Source of the DNA: Plantago ovata
Taxonomy: Eukaryota; Streptophyta; Magnoliopsida; Lamiales; Plantaginaceae
NCBI GenBank assembly: GCA_028274465.1
Contig: CM051456.1
Coordinates: 97,865,050-97,929,049 of the forward strand
Length of the DNA: 64,000 nt
Direction of reading: 5' to 3'
Below the pieces are notes generated by a model. That model was not told the origin of the DNA. It made no database searches and saw only the letters and a program-made list of their open reading frames with translations. Position numbers and translations under genes: made by a program. Shown piece after piece: positions 1 to 9,826 of this stretch (position 1 is the first letter of the stretch; every line of letters begins with the position of its first letter).

Positions 1-1033
1 CCCAAAGTTTTCTTAAGCGTTATGAAGAAGATTCTGAGAAGACTAGGGCGAGGCTTGATCATTTGGAAGAAAGCACTAGGCTTGCCCATCAAAAGATGCA
101 AGAGTTGATTGACCGTGGAGCAAGTAGGGAGCAAGGGAAGTTACCTAGCAACACTGAGAAGTCGATGTCTATTACCTTGGTGGGTGATCTTCCTGTTGAA
201 ATCACCATCAAGAAGGTTGCTAAATGTGAGCGTTGCAAAGATGAAGAACCCCCACTAGCCAAGGAAGAAGAGAAGGACCTTGGTTCTGATAAGGGTGATG
301 GGAGCAAGAGGACCCCGAGCCAATCCCTCAGAGTTTTGATGTTAAGGTCGGGATTGGTGAACTTGAAGATGTTCGTGCTACACTAGATACGGGATCTTAC
401 TCTAATGTGCTCCAAATGAATGTGTTTGAGAAGAGTCGCCTTGGAAAACTATCTGAGCATAAGGCTATTGTGCAATTGGCGGATGGATCCTTTGTGAGAC
501 CCGAAGACGTTGTGAAGAACGTATTGGTTAAGATTGGTGAAGCTTCTGTGTACACCAACTTTGTAGTTATGTCGGCGTCTACACCTGGGATGGGGGATGT
601 TGTTCTCTTGGGGCGAACGTTCTTGACTAAGCTACGCTCCATGATAGACATCTACCGAACAACTTGCACCATGGAGGCGGATGGCAAGCAACATGTGTTG
701 CGAGCCATATCTGATCCAAATATTCACTTCAATGCTTCTCACACCGTTAACTACTTTGGTCTTGTTGTCTATGTTCATTCTCATTCACAGGTTCGTGGCA
801 TGAGGAAAAGATCCATGAAGGGGAAGTCTAGTACCCTCGAGAAGAAGAACAAAGAGCAAGGAGAAGTCGAGTCAAAGACTATAAACAATGGCGCTATCCG
901 GGAGGCAACCCGGAGTTTTTATCGCTTTTTTACCGCTTTATTGCATTGCATGCATTCATACATTGAACAATTTGCTTTTCTTTATGTGAATTTGTTCGTT
1001 TTTGTGTCATTTTTTGCTTATGTTTATGTTTGA
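1..1033 (+). pseudogene. G1 gag C-terminus and retropepsin-like protease remnant
   Basis: This is the end of a gag-protease polyprotein. It starts outside the window and matches residues from about 320 onward of the G2 copy at 7,900-9,675. A frameshift near 300-330 separates the gag part (63-386) from the protease part (407 onward). The protease active site reads LDTGSYSNVL (codons around 385-410), the canonical D-T/S-G of retropepsins, and the flap and C-terminal region ends in LLGRTFLTKLRS, a typical retropepsin tail. The frame runs past the natural end into non-coding sequence up to 1,033, so the true C-terminus is probably near 900. It has no value as a functional polyprotein because of the frameshift, but its active site is better kept than in G2. 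Confidence 0.75.
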
Positions 1034-1112
1034 GTGAACTTTTTCGAGTGTTTTCCATGAGTAGACTGGTTTTCGGGGATAAAAAATTGAGTTTTTCGAA
1101 AAAAATTTGTCT

Positions 1113-1252
1113 CCCCACCTCTGGAGGTGGGGGGCGAATCGCCCCACATGGCCAGAGAGCTTCGAGCTCTCTGGACGTGGTGGGCGATTTGACCCACCAG
1201 CTCTCTGGCGGAGTGGGGCGAACCGCCCCACACACAGGGCGAATCGCCCCCC
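1113..1252. repeat. GC-rich palindrome cluster upstream of the G1 internal promoter
   Basis: Several short perfect or near-perfect palindromes lie in 140 bases: CCCCACC-TCTG-GAGGTGGGG (about 1,113-1,132), GGGGCGAATCGCCCC (1,131-1,145), CCAGAGAGC...GCTCTCTGG (1,152-1,174), GGTGGGCGATTTGACCCACC (1,179-1,198), GGGGCGAACCGCCCC (1,215-1,229) and AGGGCGAATCGCCCCCC (from about 1,236). The cluster stands out in AT-rich surroundings and ends 12 bases before a TATA-like box. The same GGGGCGR-YCGCCCC motif sits immediately upstream of the TATA box in the G1 and G2 LTRs, so a cis-regulatory role is a reasonable inference. Confidence 0.8.
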
Positions 1253-1263
1253 GGTTCCTGAGC

Positions 1264-1270
1264 TTATAAG
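1264..1270 (+). promoter_or_regulatory. TATA-like box of the G1 internal cassette
   Basis: TTATAAG follows directly after the GC palindromes and precedes a pyrimidine-rich leader (CTCATTCTCTCATCTTCTTC). It lies about 800 bases before the cassette reading frame. It is assigned by position and by analogy with the LTR promoters. Confidence 0.5.
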
Positions 1271-1482
1271 TGTGGGATTTCTCCCCCAAACCCTCATTCT
1301 CTCATCTTCTTCACCTCTCTTTCTCCAAAACTCCCAAAAACTCGAAAAACCTTCTTTCTACCATAATTTCTTCAAATCTCCATCAAATTTTGTGTTATTT
1401 AGCTTCAATCGAAGCCCATTACGTGCTCTTTAATTCTATCCGAACAAGTTTCATCCTAGTGCATTTGTTTTTCAGATCTGAG

Positions 1483-2019
1483 GTAACTTCACATGAACCC
1501 TAATTTTTCAAATTTGGGGGTTTTCTGATTTATGCTTCAATTGAGCTTATATGACGTATGTGTTGATTGTTTATGTGATTAGAATCGATTTTCATTACCA
1601 ATTGCTTGCTCAATTTTGCTTGGTTTGGTAAATTGGGAATTTTTGCTTACTTGATATCTATGTCTCGTTTTGCATTGCTCCTTTTTCTTCATTCCACGTT
1701 ATATGATGAAGGTATTGGTATGGTAAAGGTGGACATCATGGTAGAACACTTGATTGATGGGGTTTGAGACTTTTTGGTGAATTTTTTGAGTACTATGGTT
1801 TGAATGAATCTCGTGATTTGAGGTTATTTGATATCTAGCATAAAGCATGTTGAGATATGTTACATATTATGATATGTTGATACGTTGCATTGTGGTAGCT
1901 AGATTAGACTTGGGGTTTTGAAGATTAGGTGTGATAATGAAGTTACTCGTTTGTTTCACTCTTACATTTGCATATGCATGAAGCTTTTTGTTGTACGAGG
2001 TACTAATGGATGTTTGTAG
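1483..2019 (+). other. Probable leader intron of the G1 cassette transcript
   Basis: A donor site (CTGAG|GTAACTTC) at 1,483 and an acceptor (TGTTTGTAG|GAACC) ending at 2,019 bound about 537 bases. A perfect plant-like branch site, TACTAAT, sits at 2,001-2,007, 12 bases before the acceptor. The stretch is T-rich and has no convincing coding frame. Removing it joins the leader that starts after the TATA-like box to the exon carrying the 297-codon frame. A spliced leader inside an LTR element suggests a separate transcript, not translation from genomic RNA. Confidence 0.55.
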
Positions 2020-2062
2020 GAACCATGCCACAAGGGGAGAGGAGTACTTCCGTTTGGCTACA

Positions 2063-2956
2063 ATGAGGTATTGGAGGTGGTTCGATTCCAATCATGTCAA
2101 AGGGTTTGACAAGGACATTCTCCATGAGTTCTATGTTGGGTCTTCTAATCTTCAAGAGAAGGAGAGTGATCTCGTTAGAGGTGCGTTCGAGCCATGGACT
2201 TTTGCAACAACTTCGCGGTTTATCCATAAGGAGGAACGAGAATTCACCAGGAGTGAGCACTCTTATGTCTATTCACGTACCACTAAAGGGTTTGAAACCA
2301 ATATTACAGCAGAAATCTTCCACAAGGAATACAAGGTCCGAGAGACTAGGAAGCAACCAGGGCGGCCTCATCACAATAGATTCAGTCTTGAGTCGACAGT
2401 GGTGATTAAGTTCCGTATCACTAACTTGATTCCAAAACATAATGACATGGACACCCATCCCTTCATTGGGGTTCCCCTCGACTGCTTATTGAGGGAGCAC
2501 CATATAGACATCGGGAGCATCAACTGTAGAGAATGTGGGCGACATTGGGCAAAGAAGAAGAAAACCTCTGAGTTTCCGAGTTTCATCGCAACTTACTGTA
2601 AGTTCCATGGGGTAGAGGACGTTGGTGAGGGAGACTCTAAGAGCACAACTCTTTCCCCTTCAACAGTTCACAGGCTATTAGAGAGATACCGGATGGAAAA
2701 CCCCATAACTGCAGCGGCTAATCTTGAGGATTCTCTTCGACAATGCAATTCTTCTAATGGTGATGATGGTGACAATGAAGACTATAGGGACAATCAGGAT
2801 GCCATGAATACTGATGGAGGAGTTGGTCCTATTCGATCTATTAGTGGAACTGCCACCACCACCACGAGCTCCGATGATCACCAACAAGGGCCCTCGAGCA
2901 ATCTCAATACCTTACATCTAGTGTACTTAGCCGACCGAGGCCAAACCACGTGGTAA
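2063..2956 (+). CDS. G1 accessory ORF, 'putative plant transposon protein' domain type
   Basis: An uninterrupted frame of about 297 codons; the frame is open from 1,988, but the acceptor at 2,019 makes the ATG at 2,063 the first usable start in this frame. The middle (RFSLESTVVIKFRITNLIPK, then HIDIGSINCREC) resembles the conserved part of the 'putative plant transposon protein' domain found next to gypsy-type elements (PF20167 as I recall), in which an N-L-I-P-T/K-H-D stretch is followed by an I-D-I/V-G stretch. The C-terminal third is acidic and low-complexity (D/N/S/T-rich). It has a dedicated upstream promoter and leader intron. The molecular function is unknown. It is intact while the gag-protease next to it is broken, and it is absent from the related element G2. 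Confidence 0.6.
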   Translation: MRYWRWFDSNHVKGFDKDILHEFYVGSSNLQEKESDLVRGAFEPWTFATTSRFIHKEEREFTRSEHSYVYSRTTKGFETNITAEIFHKEYKVRETRKQPGRPHHNRFSLESTVVIKFRITNLIPKHNDMDTHPFIGVPLDCLLREHHIDIGSINCRECGRHWAKKKKTSEFPSFIATYCKFHGVEDVGEGDSKSTTLSPSTVHRLLERYRMENPITAAANLEDSLRQCNSSNGDDGDNEDYRDNQDAMNTDGGVGPIRSISGTATTTTSSDDHQQGPSSNLNTLHLVYLADRGQTTW

Positions 2957-4435
2957 CATCTAGTATCACTTCTTATTTCCTCATTTTCTTATTGCTAGGG
3001 ACTAGCATTAGTTTCATGAGGGGGGATGGGATTTAAGTGAACTATTGTTGTTGGTTTGGAGCTTGGCATTGGTAGGATGAGTATAGTACCTTGCATTTTG
3101 TTGAAATTCGTTTGCTTTAGCATTTGCACGTTTATCGCTTTCCTAGTAATTTAGTTGCATACACTACATTCATCCTAGTATAGTCTTGCATGTTTTATGT
3201 GGAGTTTATTGCCAAATTTTTTGAACTTTTTTGTTGGGTAGATTAACTACTTATGACCTTAATCATATGCTTCGTCTCTATGAATTTGATTGAGGTCTTT
3301 CTCGCTTGGCTTGTCACATTTATGTTTGCACTTAGTTAAACTTGGTAGTCTCAACATCACTTAGTAGTGTTTTCTCTACTGCGGTTCACGAAGGCCTTTA
3401 TAATAGGATGATGCATGTTAGGATCTTATGGTTGTTTTCCCGAGTAATTATGTACCTAAGAGGCAACAAGTCTTCACCTTGCTTTGAGATTGCTAAATGC
3501 CTAGGAAGGAGGTAGTGTGAGATTGTGTGATCCTTTGTTGCAACCTATTCTTTCGAATAGGTTTGGGGAGGGGGTTACGCTACCATTAGACTTGTTTTTC
3601 AATTTTGAGTGAGTGTTGTGAGTTTATTTTCCTTTTTCGTAAAGTTTATACTCCAACCTATTCTTTCGAATAGGTTTGGGGAGGTCGTTTGTGTGTAATT
3701 GTAATTTCTTTTTCATTGTGCTACTGTTGGCTATTAAAAAAATCGAAAAAAAGAGAAAAAATTCCAGGAAAAAGAAAAAAATTTGGAAAAGAAAAAAAAG
3801 AAAAGACCCAAAAAAAAAAAAACAAGTAAGGGTCCAAAAAAAAAAGCCAAAAAGTAGTTTAGCAAAGTGTTGTCTCGTTTTTCAATTCTTGTAATGTTCG
3901 TAATCGAGTTGTAATTTTTTGTCTTTTATTTGTTTGAGTGTCATCTGTTCTAGACCACCCTCGTCCTGCCATTCAGGAAGTGGTGAAAAGTTTAAGGCTT
4001 TGCTTGAGAGATGGGTAGAATAGGGGAGTGTTATATTTTTTAGGGAACCCTTCTTTGTTTGATGAGAGCCAGTATTGGTTCAACCTCTTTGAGGAAAAGT
4101 CTTAACTTGGTGAACAGCAGTAAGTCCTCAGTTTCATAGGCACGGGACAACCATTCGTCTTAACATGTTTCATTACGTCGTCACTGACTAGGTCCAGGTA
4201 GAGAATGTTACGAGAGACTATCTTGTTTGACATAAGTGCGTATGTGAATGTGTATGAGTCAATCGAGGCATTCTTCAACCAATATCCATGTTATGATTTG
4301 CATGATTTTTGTTCATGAGTGTTTTGATAGATTCAATAGATTAGTTCATTTCATTTGGCATGAGGCTCCATTTTTTGTGTTGCATTGTTTTTTGCATTAG
4401 AGTCTAGCTTAGTTGCTTGAGGACAAACAAAGGTT
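2957..4435 (+). other. G1 3' untranslated region
   Basis: No coding frame is supportable. It contains two copies of the hairpin ACCTATTCTTTCGAATAGGT (3,543-3,562 and 3,656-3,675), an almost pure A/G tract at about 3,735-3,850, and a region around 4,100-4,440 that is closely matched in inverse orientation by G2 6,308-6,790. The conservation between the two elements suggests cis functions (packaging, RNA stability or 3' processing), which is inference. Confidence 0.7.
3543..3675. repeat. Paired ACCTATTC/GAATAGGT hairpins (G1)
   Basis: Two 20-base stem-loops, each followed by TTGGGGAGG/TC, lie 113 bases apart. The same pair occurs in G2 on the other strand at 7,111-7,130 and 7,225-7,244, again next to a purine (here pyrimidine) tract. 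Confidence 0.85.
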
Positions 4436-4449
4436 CGGTATGGAGAGTT
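4436..4449 (+). promoter_or_regulatory. G1 polypurine tract
   Basis: The purine-rich stretch GGTATGGAGAGT directly precedes the LTR start TGATGAATGTG and is in the place where plus-strand priming occurs in LTR elements. G2 has the equivalent TTTGGGGAGTT on its own strand before its 3' LTR (6,308-6,320). Confidence 0.7.
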
Positions 4450-5019
4450 TGATGAATGTGCATTTTACACCTTCATTCGAGTCTTTTTTCACCTATTTAG
4501 CTATCCTATGTTAATTTAGCTATATTATAGTGCATTTTATTAGAATAGTGTCACGTTTCCCTGTAGTTTGTATTTTTCAGGTTTTAGGTGAAAAGCGTGA
4601 TTTTCCGGGCAATTATATGGAAGAGAACGAAGAATCGGTGTTCCGAGGACATTCGTGGAGTATCTAGAAGGTTCCGGATGGGATTTGAAGTCTAGGGGTC
4701 GAGTTTCAAGGCTTAAAGGTCACTAGAAGGCAAAATCCGAGTCCGAAAAGGAAAAGAAGTCCAAAAACGCGTTCCTCGCCGACTGGACCTCCCGGGCGGT
4801 TCGCCCGGGATGTGGGGCGGTTCGCCCGGTGTGTGGGGCGACTCGCCCCACGCGTTCTGAACTCCTATATATAGTTGCAGTTTCTCTACGTTTTTTCATA
4901 CTTTCTCAGACCTTTTTTCATACCTTTCTCATTAGTTTTAGATAGGAATTCTCCAGAGCCTGTTATGGGAATTCTTAGCATAGGAGACTATTTTTCTTAT
5001 CAATTTGGAGCTTGTGAGT
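4450..5019 (+). repeat. G1 3' LTR, first part
   Basis: It starts TGATGAATGTG after the purine tract and is an inverse match to the right ends of the G2 LTRs. It carries the U3 promoter: three GC palindromes at 4,791-4,849 and TATATATA at 4,866-4,873. It is interrupted at 5,019 by G2, and the TSD TGAGT (5,015-5,019) is repeated at 21,222-21,226. Confidence 0.85.
4791..4873 (+). promoter_or_regulatory. G1 LTR promoter: three GC palindromes plus TATA box
   Basis: CCCGGGCGGTTCGCCCGGG (4,791-4,809), GGGGCGGTTCGCCC (4,814-4,827) and GGGGCGACTCGCCCC (4,835-4,849) are spaced about one helical turn or two apart and end 17 bases before TATATATA (4,866-4,873). They look like tandem binding sites for a dimeric DNA-binding factor. 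Confidence 0.65.
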
Positions 5020-6307
5020 TGATGAACGCGCGGATGTCGTGCTCCGAGCGAATCAAATAAATTTGTTATTTAGCCAAAGGCAATCCACAACTACAACGAA
5101 AACCGTAGCGTAGCGGTAGAATGACTCGAGTGTCGTTCTCTCAGGACTATAACTAGCTTTATCTATTTAACAAGAGAATATAAAACAGCAGACAGATAGC
5201 AAATGGGTTTTCTAACAGATAATGGAGATTGGTGATAGTATGATCCTTCAAAGCATAACGGGTCGATAATCATGCATAAATTCCTCGGTCTTGCATGGAG
5301 ATCTTTGATCAATCTAAGTTGCAATTATTAAGCACTACGAAGATAATGGGTCTGACAAGTCAATCACTATTGTCCTATTGTGTTCCGTAATTATTCAACA
5401 CTACGAAGATAAACTCGCGTACAGGTCGACGAGGGTCCAATTGTGCATAATAATTAATACAACATATGAGAATTTAGGCTGAGCCTGATCAACGAAATAA
5501 AGCAATAACACGGAGTATAATGCGCGATATAGCCATTAGCATGATTATCTTCCCTTCGCTAAGAATTCACATACTACCACCAACGATAAGTTTAGCTACT
5601 CATAATAGGCATGCAATCAACAGAAATCATAGAAGAAAACATGTTAAAAGATAAATAAGAGTAAGTAGAATAAACTATAAGATACAATGTTACCGAAGGT
5701 TGTCAATCTCCGAAGAATTGCGATCCTACAAGCTCCAATCCGCTATGAAAAAGTGTCCCCTAAGCTACGAACCCCCATAACAAGCTCTGGGAAGTTCCTA
5801 CCTAAAACTACAGAGAAAGGTGAGAAAGTAGGTCTGGAAAAGTATGAATTTCGGAGAAAATCTGAGCAACGATATATAGGCCTCGAAATACTGTGGGGCG
5901 GTTCGCCCCATACACCGGGCGGTTCGCCCCACATCTGGGGCGGTTCGCCCCGGAGAGATTTTCGCGGAATTCCGCGTTTTCGACGCGTTTTTGGATTTCT
6001 TCCCATTTTCGGACTCGGTTTCCGACTTCTAGTGGCCTTCTAACCTCCAGATTCGACCCCTAGACTCCAAATCCTATCCGGAAACCTTTAGATACTCCAA
6101 ATAGGCTTCTGGAACACCAATTCCTTGTCAACTTCAATATAATTGCCCTGAAATCCTTGATTTTCAACCAAAACCTGTAAAATAAAATCTAAAGGGAAAC
6201 ATGACACTATTCTAATAAAATGCACTAAAATATAGCTAAATTGACATAGAGGATAGCTAAAATAGGTGAAAAAGACTCGAATGAAAGTGTAAAATACACA
6301 TTCATCA
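5020..6307 (-). repeat. G2 3' LTR
   Basis: This 1,288-base LTR is complete and matches the split LTR on the right closely. Differences include one extra GC palindrome here and a short insertion in the other copy near 10,125. On the minus strand the order is TGATGAATGTG..., GC palindromes (5,951 to 5,895), TATA box (about 5,880-5,872), then R/U5. A short open frame (5,687-6,043) through it is not considered a gene. Confidence 0.9.
5872..5951 (-). promoter_or_regulatory. G2 3' LTR promoter: three GC palindromes plus TATA box
   Basis: GGGGCGGTTCGCCCC occurs at 5,895-5,909 and 5,937-5,951, with CGGGCGGTTCGCCCC between them; TATATAT (minus strand) lies at about 5,872-5,880. The arrangement equals that of G1 4,791-4,873 in opposite orientation. 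Confidence 0.65.
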
Positions 6308-7899
6308 AACTCCCCAAACCGAACCTTTGTTTGTCCTCAAGCAACTAAGCTAGACTCTAATGCAAAAAACAATGCAAGACACAAAATGGAGTATCATGCC
6401 AAATAAAATGAACTAATCTACTGAATCTATCAAAAAACATATGAACAAAAACCATATAAATCAAAGCATGAATATAGGTTGAAGAATACCTCGATTGACT
6501 TATACACATCCACATAAGCACTTATGTCAAGACAAGGTAGTCTCTCGTAACATTCTCTACCTGGACCTAGTCAGTGACGACGTAATGAAGCATGCTAAGA
6601 TACGAATGGTTGTCCCGTGCCTATGAAACTGAGGACTTACTGCTGTTCCACCATGTTAAGACTTTCCCTCAAAGAGGTCGAACCAGTACTGGCTCTCATC
6701 AAACGAAGGAGGGTTCCCTATAAAATATAACAGTCCCCTATTCTACCCATCTCTTAAGTAAAGTCTTAAGCTATTCACCACTTCCTGAATAGCAGGACGA
6801 GGGTGGTCTAGAACAGATGACACTCAAGACAAAAAAGATAAAAAAATAGAAAATTACAACACGATTACGAACTTTAAAAGAATGGGAAATAAGACTCAAC
6901 ACTTTGCTAAACTGCTATTTGGCTTTTCTTTTTTGGACCCTTCTTTTGCTTTTTTGGGGTCTTTTCTTTTTTTTTTTTCCAGATTTTTTTCTTTTTCTTT
7001 TTGTCTTTTTTTTTTCTGGAATTTTTTCTTTCTTTCTTTTTTCGATTTTTTTTCTAGCCAGCAGTATCATAACAACAAGAGAAACAAAATAACTCACACG
7101 ACTTCCCCAAACCTATTCGAAAGAATAGGTTGGAGTACAAAATTTACGGAAAAGGAAAAATAAACTCACGATACGGAAATGAAAAACGAAAAACAAGTCT
7201 ATGATGGTGCAACCCCCTCCCCAAACCTATTCGGAAGAATAGGTTATAAACAAAGGATCATACAACCTCACACTACCTCCTTCCTAGGCATTTAGCAATC
7301 TCAAAGCATGGTGAAGACTTGTTGCCTCTTAAGTACATAATTACTCGGGAAAACAACCATAAGACCCTAACATGCATCATCCTATTATAAAGGCCTTCGT
7401 GAACCGCAGTAGAGAAAACACCACTAAGTGATGTCGAGACTACCAAGCTTAACTAAGTGCAATACATAAATGTGACAAGCCAAGCGAGAAAAACCTCAAT
7501 CAAATTCATAGAGATGAAGCATACGATTAATGGCATAGTTGGTTGATCTATCCAATAAAAAAGTTTAAAAAATTCGGCAATGAACTCCATATAAAACATG
7601 CAAGACTATCCTAGGAAAGCAGTAAACGTGCAAATGCAAAAAATTTCACGAGTTTATCATAAGCAAAATAAGTATAGAGATAACCAGCGATAACCTCCTC
7701 CCCAAACCTGAACGTCGTCGCTCGTCTCGAACGTCGAAAGTGGATCCAATGTGAGAGCTAATGCTTGTATAAGTGACCTATAATACTCAATCAAACTCGT
7801 GAGATAAAATCTAAAGTGGTAAAGAAAGCGATAAAAACTCTGGGTTGCCTCCCGGATAGCGCCATTGTTTAAAGTCTTTGACTCGACTCCTATCTGTGC
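6308..7899 (-). other. G2 3' untranslated region with hairpin pair and oligopurine tract
   Basis: This is the region between the gag-protease stop and the 3' LTR. It holds the G2 version of the hairpin pair (7,111-7,130 and 7,225-7,244), a long tract that is pyrimidine on plus and purine on the element strand (about 6,920-7,060), and the purine tract before the LTR. The G1 promoter and accessory ORF are missing here: about 0.5 kb stands where G1 has about 2.5 kb. Open frames inside the oligopurine tract are compositional artefacts. Confidence 0.75.
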
Positions 7900-9675
7900 C
7901 TATCTCTTCATCCTGCGGGTACTAGACTTCCCCTTCATTGATCTCCTCTCCATGCCACGAACCTGTGAATAAGAAAGAATATAGGCTGCAAGACCACAGT
8001 AGTGAGTAGTGTAAGAATTATCAGGCGTATCAGGTGGATCAGATATGGCTTGCAACACATGTTGCTTGCCATCCACTTCAATAGTGCAAGTTCTTTGGTA
8101 GATGTCCATCACGGAGCGTAGCTTAGTCAAGAACGTTCGTCCCAAGAGAATGACATCCCCCGTCCCAGGTGCAGACGCCGGCATAACTACAAAATTGGTG
8201 TATACAAATGCTTCACCAATCTTGACCAACACATTTTTCACAACGCCTTCGGGTCTCACAAAGGATCCATCCGCCAGTTGCACAATAGCCCTATGGTCAG
8301 ATAGTTTCCCAAGGCTACTCTTCTCAAACACATTCAAAGGGAGCACGTTCGAGTAAGATTCCGTGTCTAGTGTGGCACGGACATCTTCAAGTTCGCCAAT
8401 CCCGACCTTAACATCGAAACTTTGAGGGAGTGGCTCGGGATTCTCTTGCTTCTTTCCACTCTCATCAGTACCAAGGTCCTTCTCTTCTTCCTTGGCTAGT
8501 GGAGGCTCTTCATCCTTGTAACACTCGCACTTAGCAACTTGCTTAATGGTGATTTCCACTGGTTGATCTCCCACCAAGTTGATCGACATGGACCTCTCAG
8601 TGCTGCTATGTAACTTCCCTTGCTCTCTACTAGCTCTAGCTTCCAATTGATCCAGACGAGTATTGATCTTTGCCGAATCCTCCTCGTATCTCTTCAAAAA
8701 CACTTGGGTGAAATCAACCAATTTCTGTAAATTATCCAAGAGAGTTGCTGACTTGGATGTAGATGCTTCGTCCTTAGGAGTAGGATTACTACGGTTTCCC
8801 AAGTGAACATCTTCTCGTGCTAGATCTGATCTACACATATGAGCCCCATGCCCATAATTCTTGCACACCCTACATACCTCGTTGGAGAGAGAAGTTCCGA
8901 TTAGGCCACTTAGAGCTTGCCTCATCTGATTGGCGAAACCTTCGAACCTATCGCCACTCACACCATTCACTTCATGCATTGGGATCTCCTGGTTTGGTGG
9001 GGCCTCAGGTCCACGCCTTCTAACCATTGCTCTTGGATCCTTGGATTGAGATCCTTTAGCAAGCCTTTCGAAACACGCCCACACATCCTCGGCGGTCTCT
9101 TCCCAGATAGTACCACGGCATTGGAAATCCACCACCTCTTGACTCTCATATGTGAGTCCATTGTAGAAGTGCTGGACAAGATCAGGAAGCCCAAAACCAT
9201 GGTGTGGACACTTGTGCATGAGGTCCTTGAACCTCTCGAAAGCGGTGTAGATGGTCTCATTATAGTCCTGATTGAATCCTGTGATTTGCGCCTTAAGCGC
9301 GGTAGTCAATGTGTGAGGAAAGTATTTCTCCATAAAAGCAGAATACACCTTGTCCCAGGTGTCTAGTGATCCGGCTTCCAGAGAGCCTAACCATGCCTTG
9401 GCTTTATCACCAAGCCCCATAGCAAAAACCTTCATCCTTAGCTCATCGTCCGTTATCCCTGCTCCGGGCCTTGGAAGATTGTTGATAAAATCGTCAATAT
9501 CATTCAGGTATCCCATAACATCTTCCCTTGCCAACCCATAGAACCTCGGGAGTTGCTGGTACATGCAACTCTTGATTTCCAAATCTCGAGTTGCAGCAGA
9601 AAGAACAATAGCCGGACCTCTCATCAGTGCTTTGTTGGGTTGAACCCATGATTTCAAAAGTGGGCGAGCCATCAC
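7900..9675 (-). CDS. G2 gag-protease polyprotein
   Basis: A 591-codon frame without stops. Residues about 60-200 are a Retrotrans_gag-type capsid domain (AKAWLGSL, then a W-D-K-V-Y-S-A-F-M-E-K-Y-F stretch and E-R-F-K-D-L), typical of plant Ty3/gypsy gag. A zinc knuckle CRVCKNYGHGAHMC (CX2CX4HX4C) is at residues 268-281, followed by a coiled-coil-like stretch (about 310-350). The retropepsin-like domain covers about 425-520, with LDTESYSNVL at 436-445 and LLGRTFLTKL near its end. The catalytic D-T-G has become D-T-E, so the protease is probably inactive. It is normally the first part of gag-pol; here nothing encodes RT or integrase downstream. The start codon chosen is the first ATG of the frame, 130 bases from the primer site. 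It would make virus-like particle protein in the cytoplasm if expressed. Confidence 0.8.
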   Translation of the reverse strand: MMARPLLKSWVQPNKALMRGPAIVLSAATRDLEIKSCMYQQLPRFYGLAREDVMGYLNDIDDFINNLPRPGAGITDDELRMKVFAMGLGDKAKAWLGSLEAGSLDTWDKVYSAFMEKYFPHTLTTALKAQITGFNQDYNETIYTAFERFKDLMHKCPHHGFGLPDLVQHFYNGLTYESQEVVDFQCRGTIWEETAEDVWACFERLAKGSQSKDPRAMVRRRGPEAPPNQEIPMHEVNGVSGDRFEGFANQMRQALSGLIGTSLSNEVCRVCKNYGHGAHMCRSDLAREDVHLGNRSNPTPKDEASTSKSATLLDNLQKLVDFTQVFLKRYEEDSAKINTRLDQLEARASREQGKLHSSTERSMSINLVGDQPVEITIKQVAKCECYKDEEPPLAKEEEKDLGTDESGKKQENPEPLPQSFDVKVGIGELEDVRATLDTESYSNVLPLNVFEKSSLGKLSDHRAIVQLADGSFVRPEGVVKNVLVKIGEAFVYTNFVVMPASAPGTGDVILLGRTFLTKLRSVMDIYQRTCTIEVDGKQHVLQAISDPPDTPDNSYTTHYCGLAAYILSYSQVRGMERRSMKGKSSTRRMKR

Positions 9676-9805
9676 AAGACCTGAATATCTGTGACAAGCT
9701 AGGAAAGGAGTATCAGAGAGAGATTAAATAGGAAAACTAAAACTAATAAAATTAGGAATTGAATGCTGAAAATATAAACAAATTAAACAGAAAAAAAGAT
9801 TATAG

Positions 9806-9823
9806 TCCCCGGCAGCGGCGCCA
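9806..9823 (-). promoter_or_regulatory. G2 primer binding site, tRNA-Asp type
   Basis: On the minus strand TGGCGCCGCTGCCGGGGA begins 3-4 bases from the LTR end. It is complementary to the 3' end of plant tRNA-Asp (…CCCCGGCA/GCGGCGCCA), the primer also used by Athila/Tat-group elements. This fixes the element's orientation and the 5' LTR boundary. Confidence 0.85.
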
Positions 9824-9826
9824 ATT

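Larger units (their letters stand above)
1..5019 (+). mobile_element. G1: plus-strand non-autonomous Ty3/gypsy-like element, left part
   Basis: This is the internal region and first part of the 3' LTR of an LTR element whose 5' end lies outside the window. It holds the end of a gag-protease frame, a GC-palindrome promoter, an intron-bearing leader, one extra reading frame, a long 3' untranslated stretch and a purine-rich tract just before the LTR start at 4,450. No reverse transcriptase or integrase is present, so any mobility would depend on proteins supplied in trans. The LTR resumes at 21,227, after the G2 insertion. G2 is an inverted relative: G1 1-900 corresponds to G2 about 7,860-8,770, and G1 3,480-4,449 to G2 about 6,308-7,330. 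Order of parts and TSDs are read directly; the superfamily is inferred from the gag and protease. Confidence 0.85.

Noticed and set aside
6882-7163. Membrane-protein-like frames rich in F and S, and lysine-rich frames at 3,676-3,894
   Set aside because: They are translations of the oligopyrimidine/oligopurine tract.
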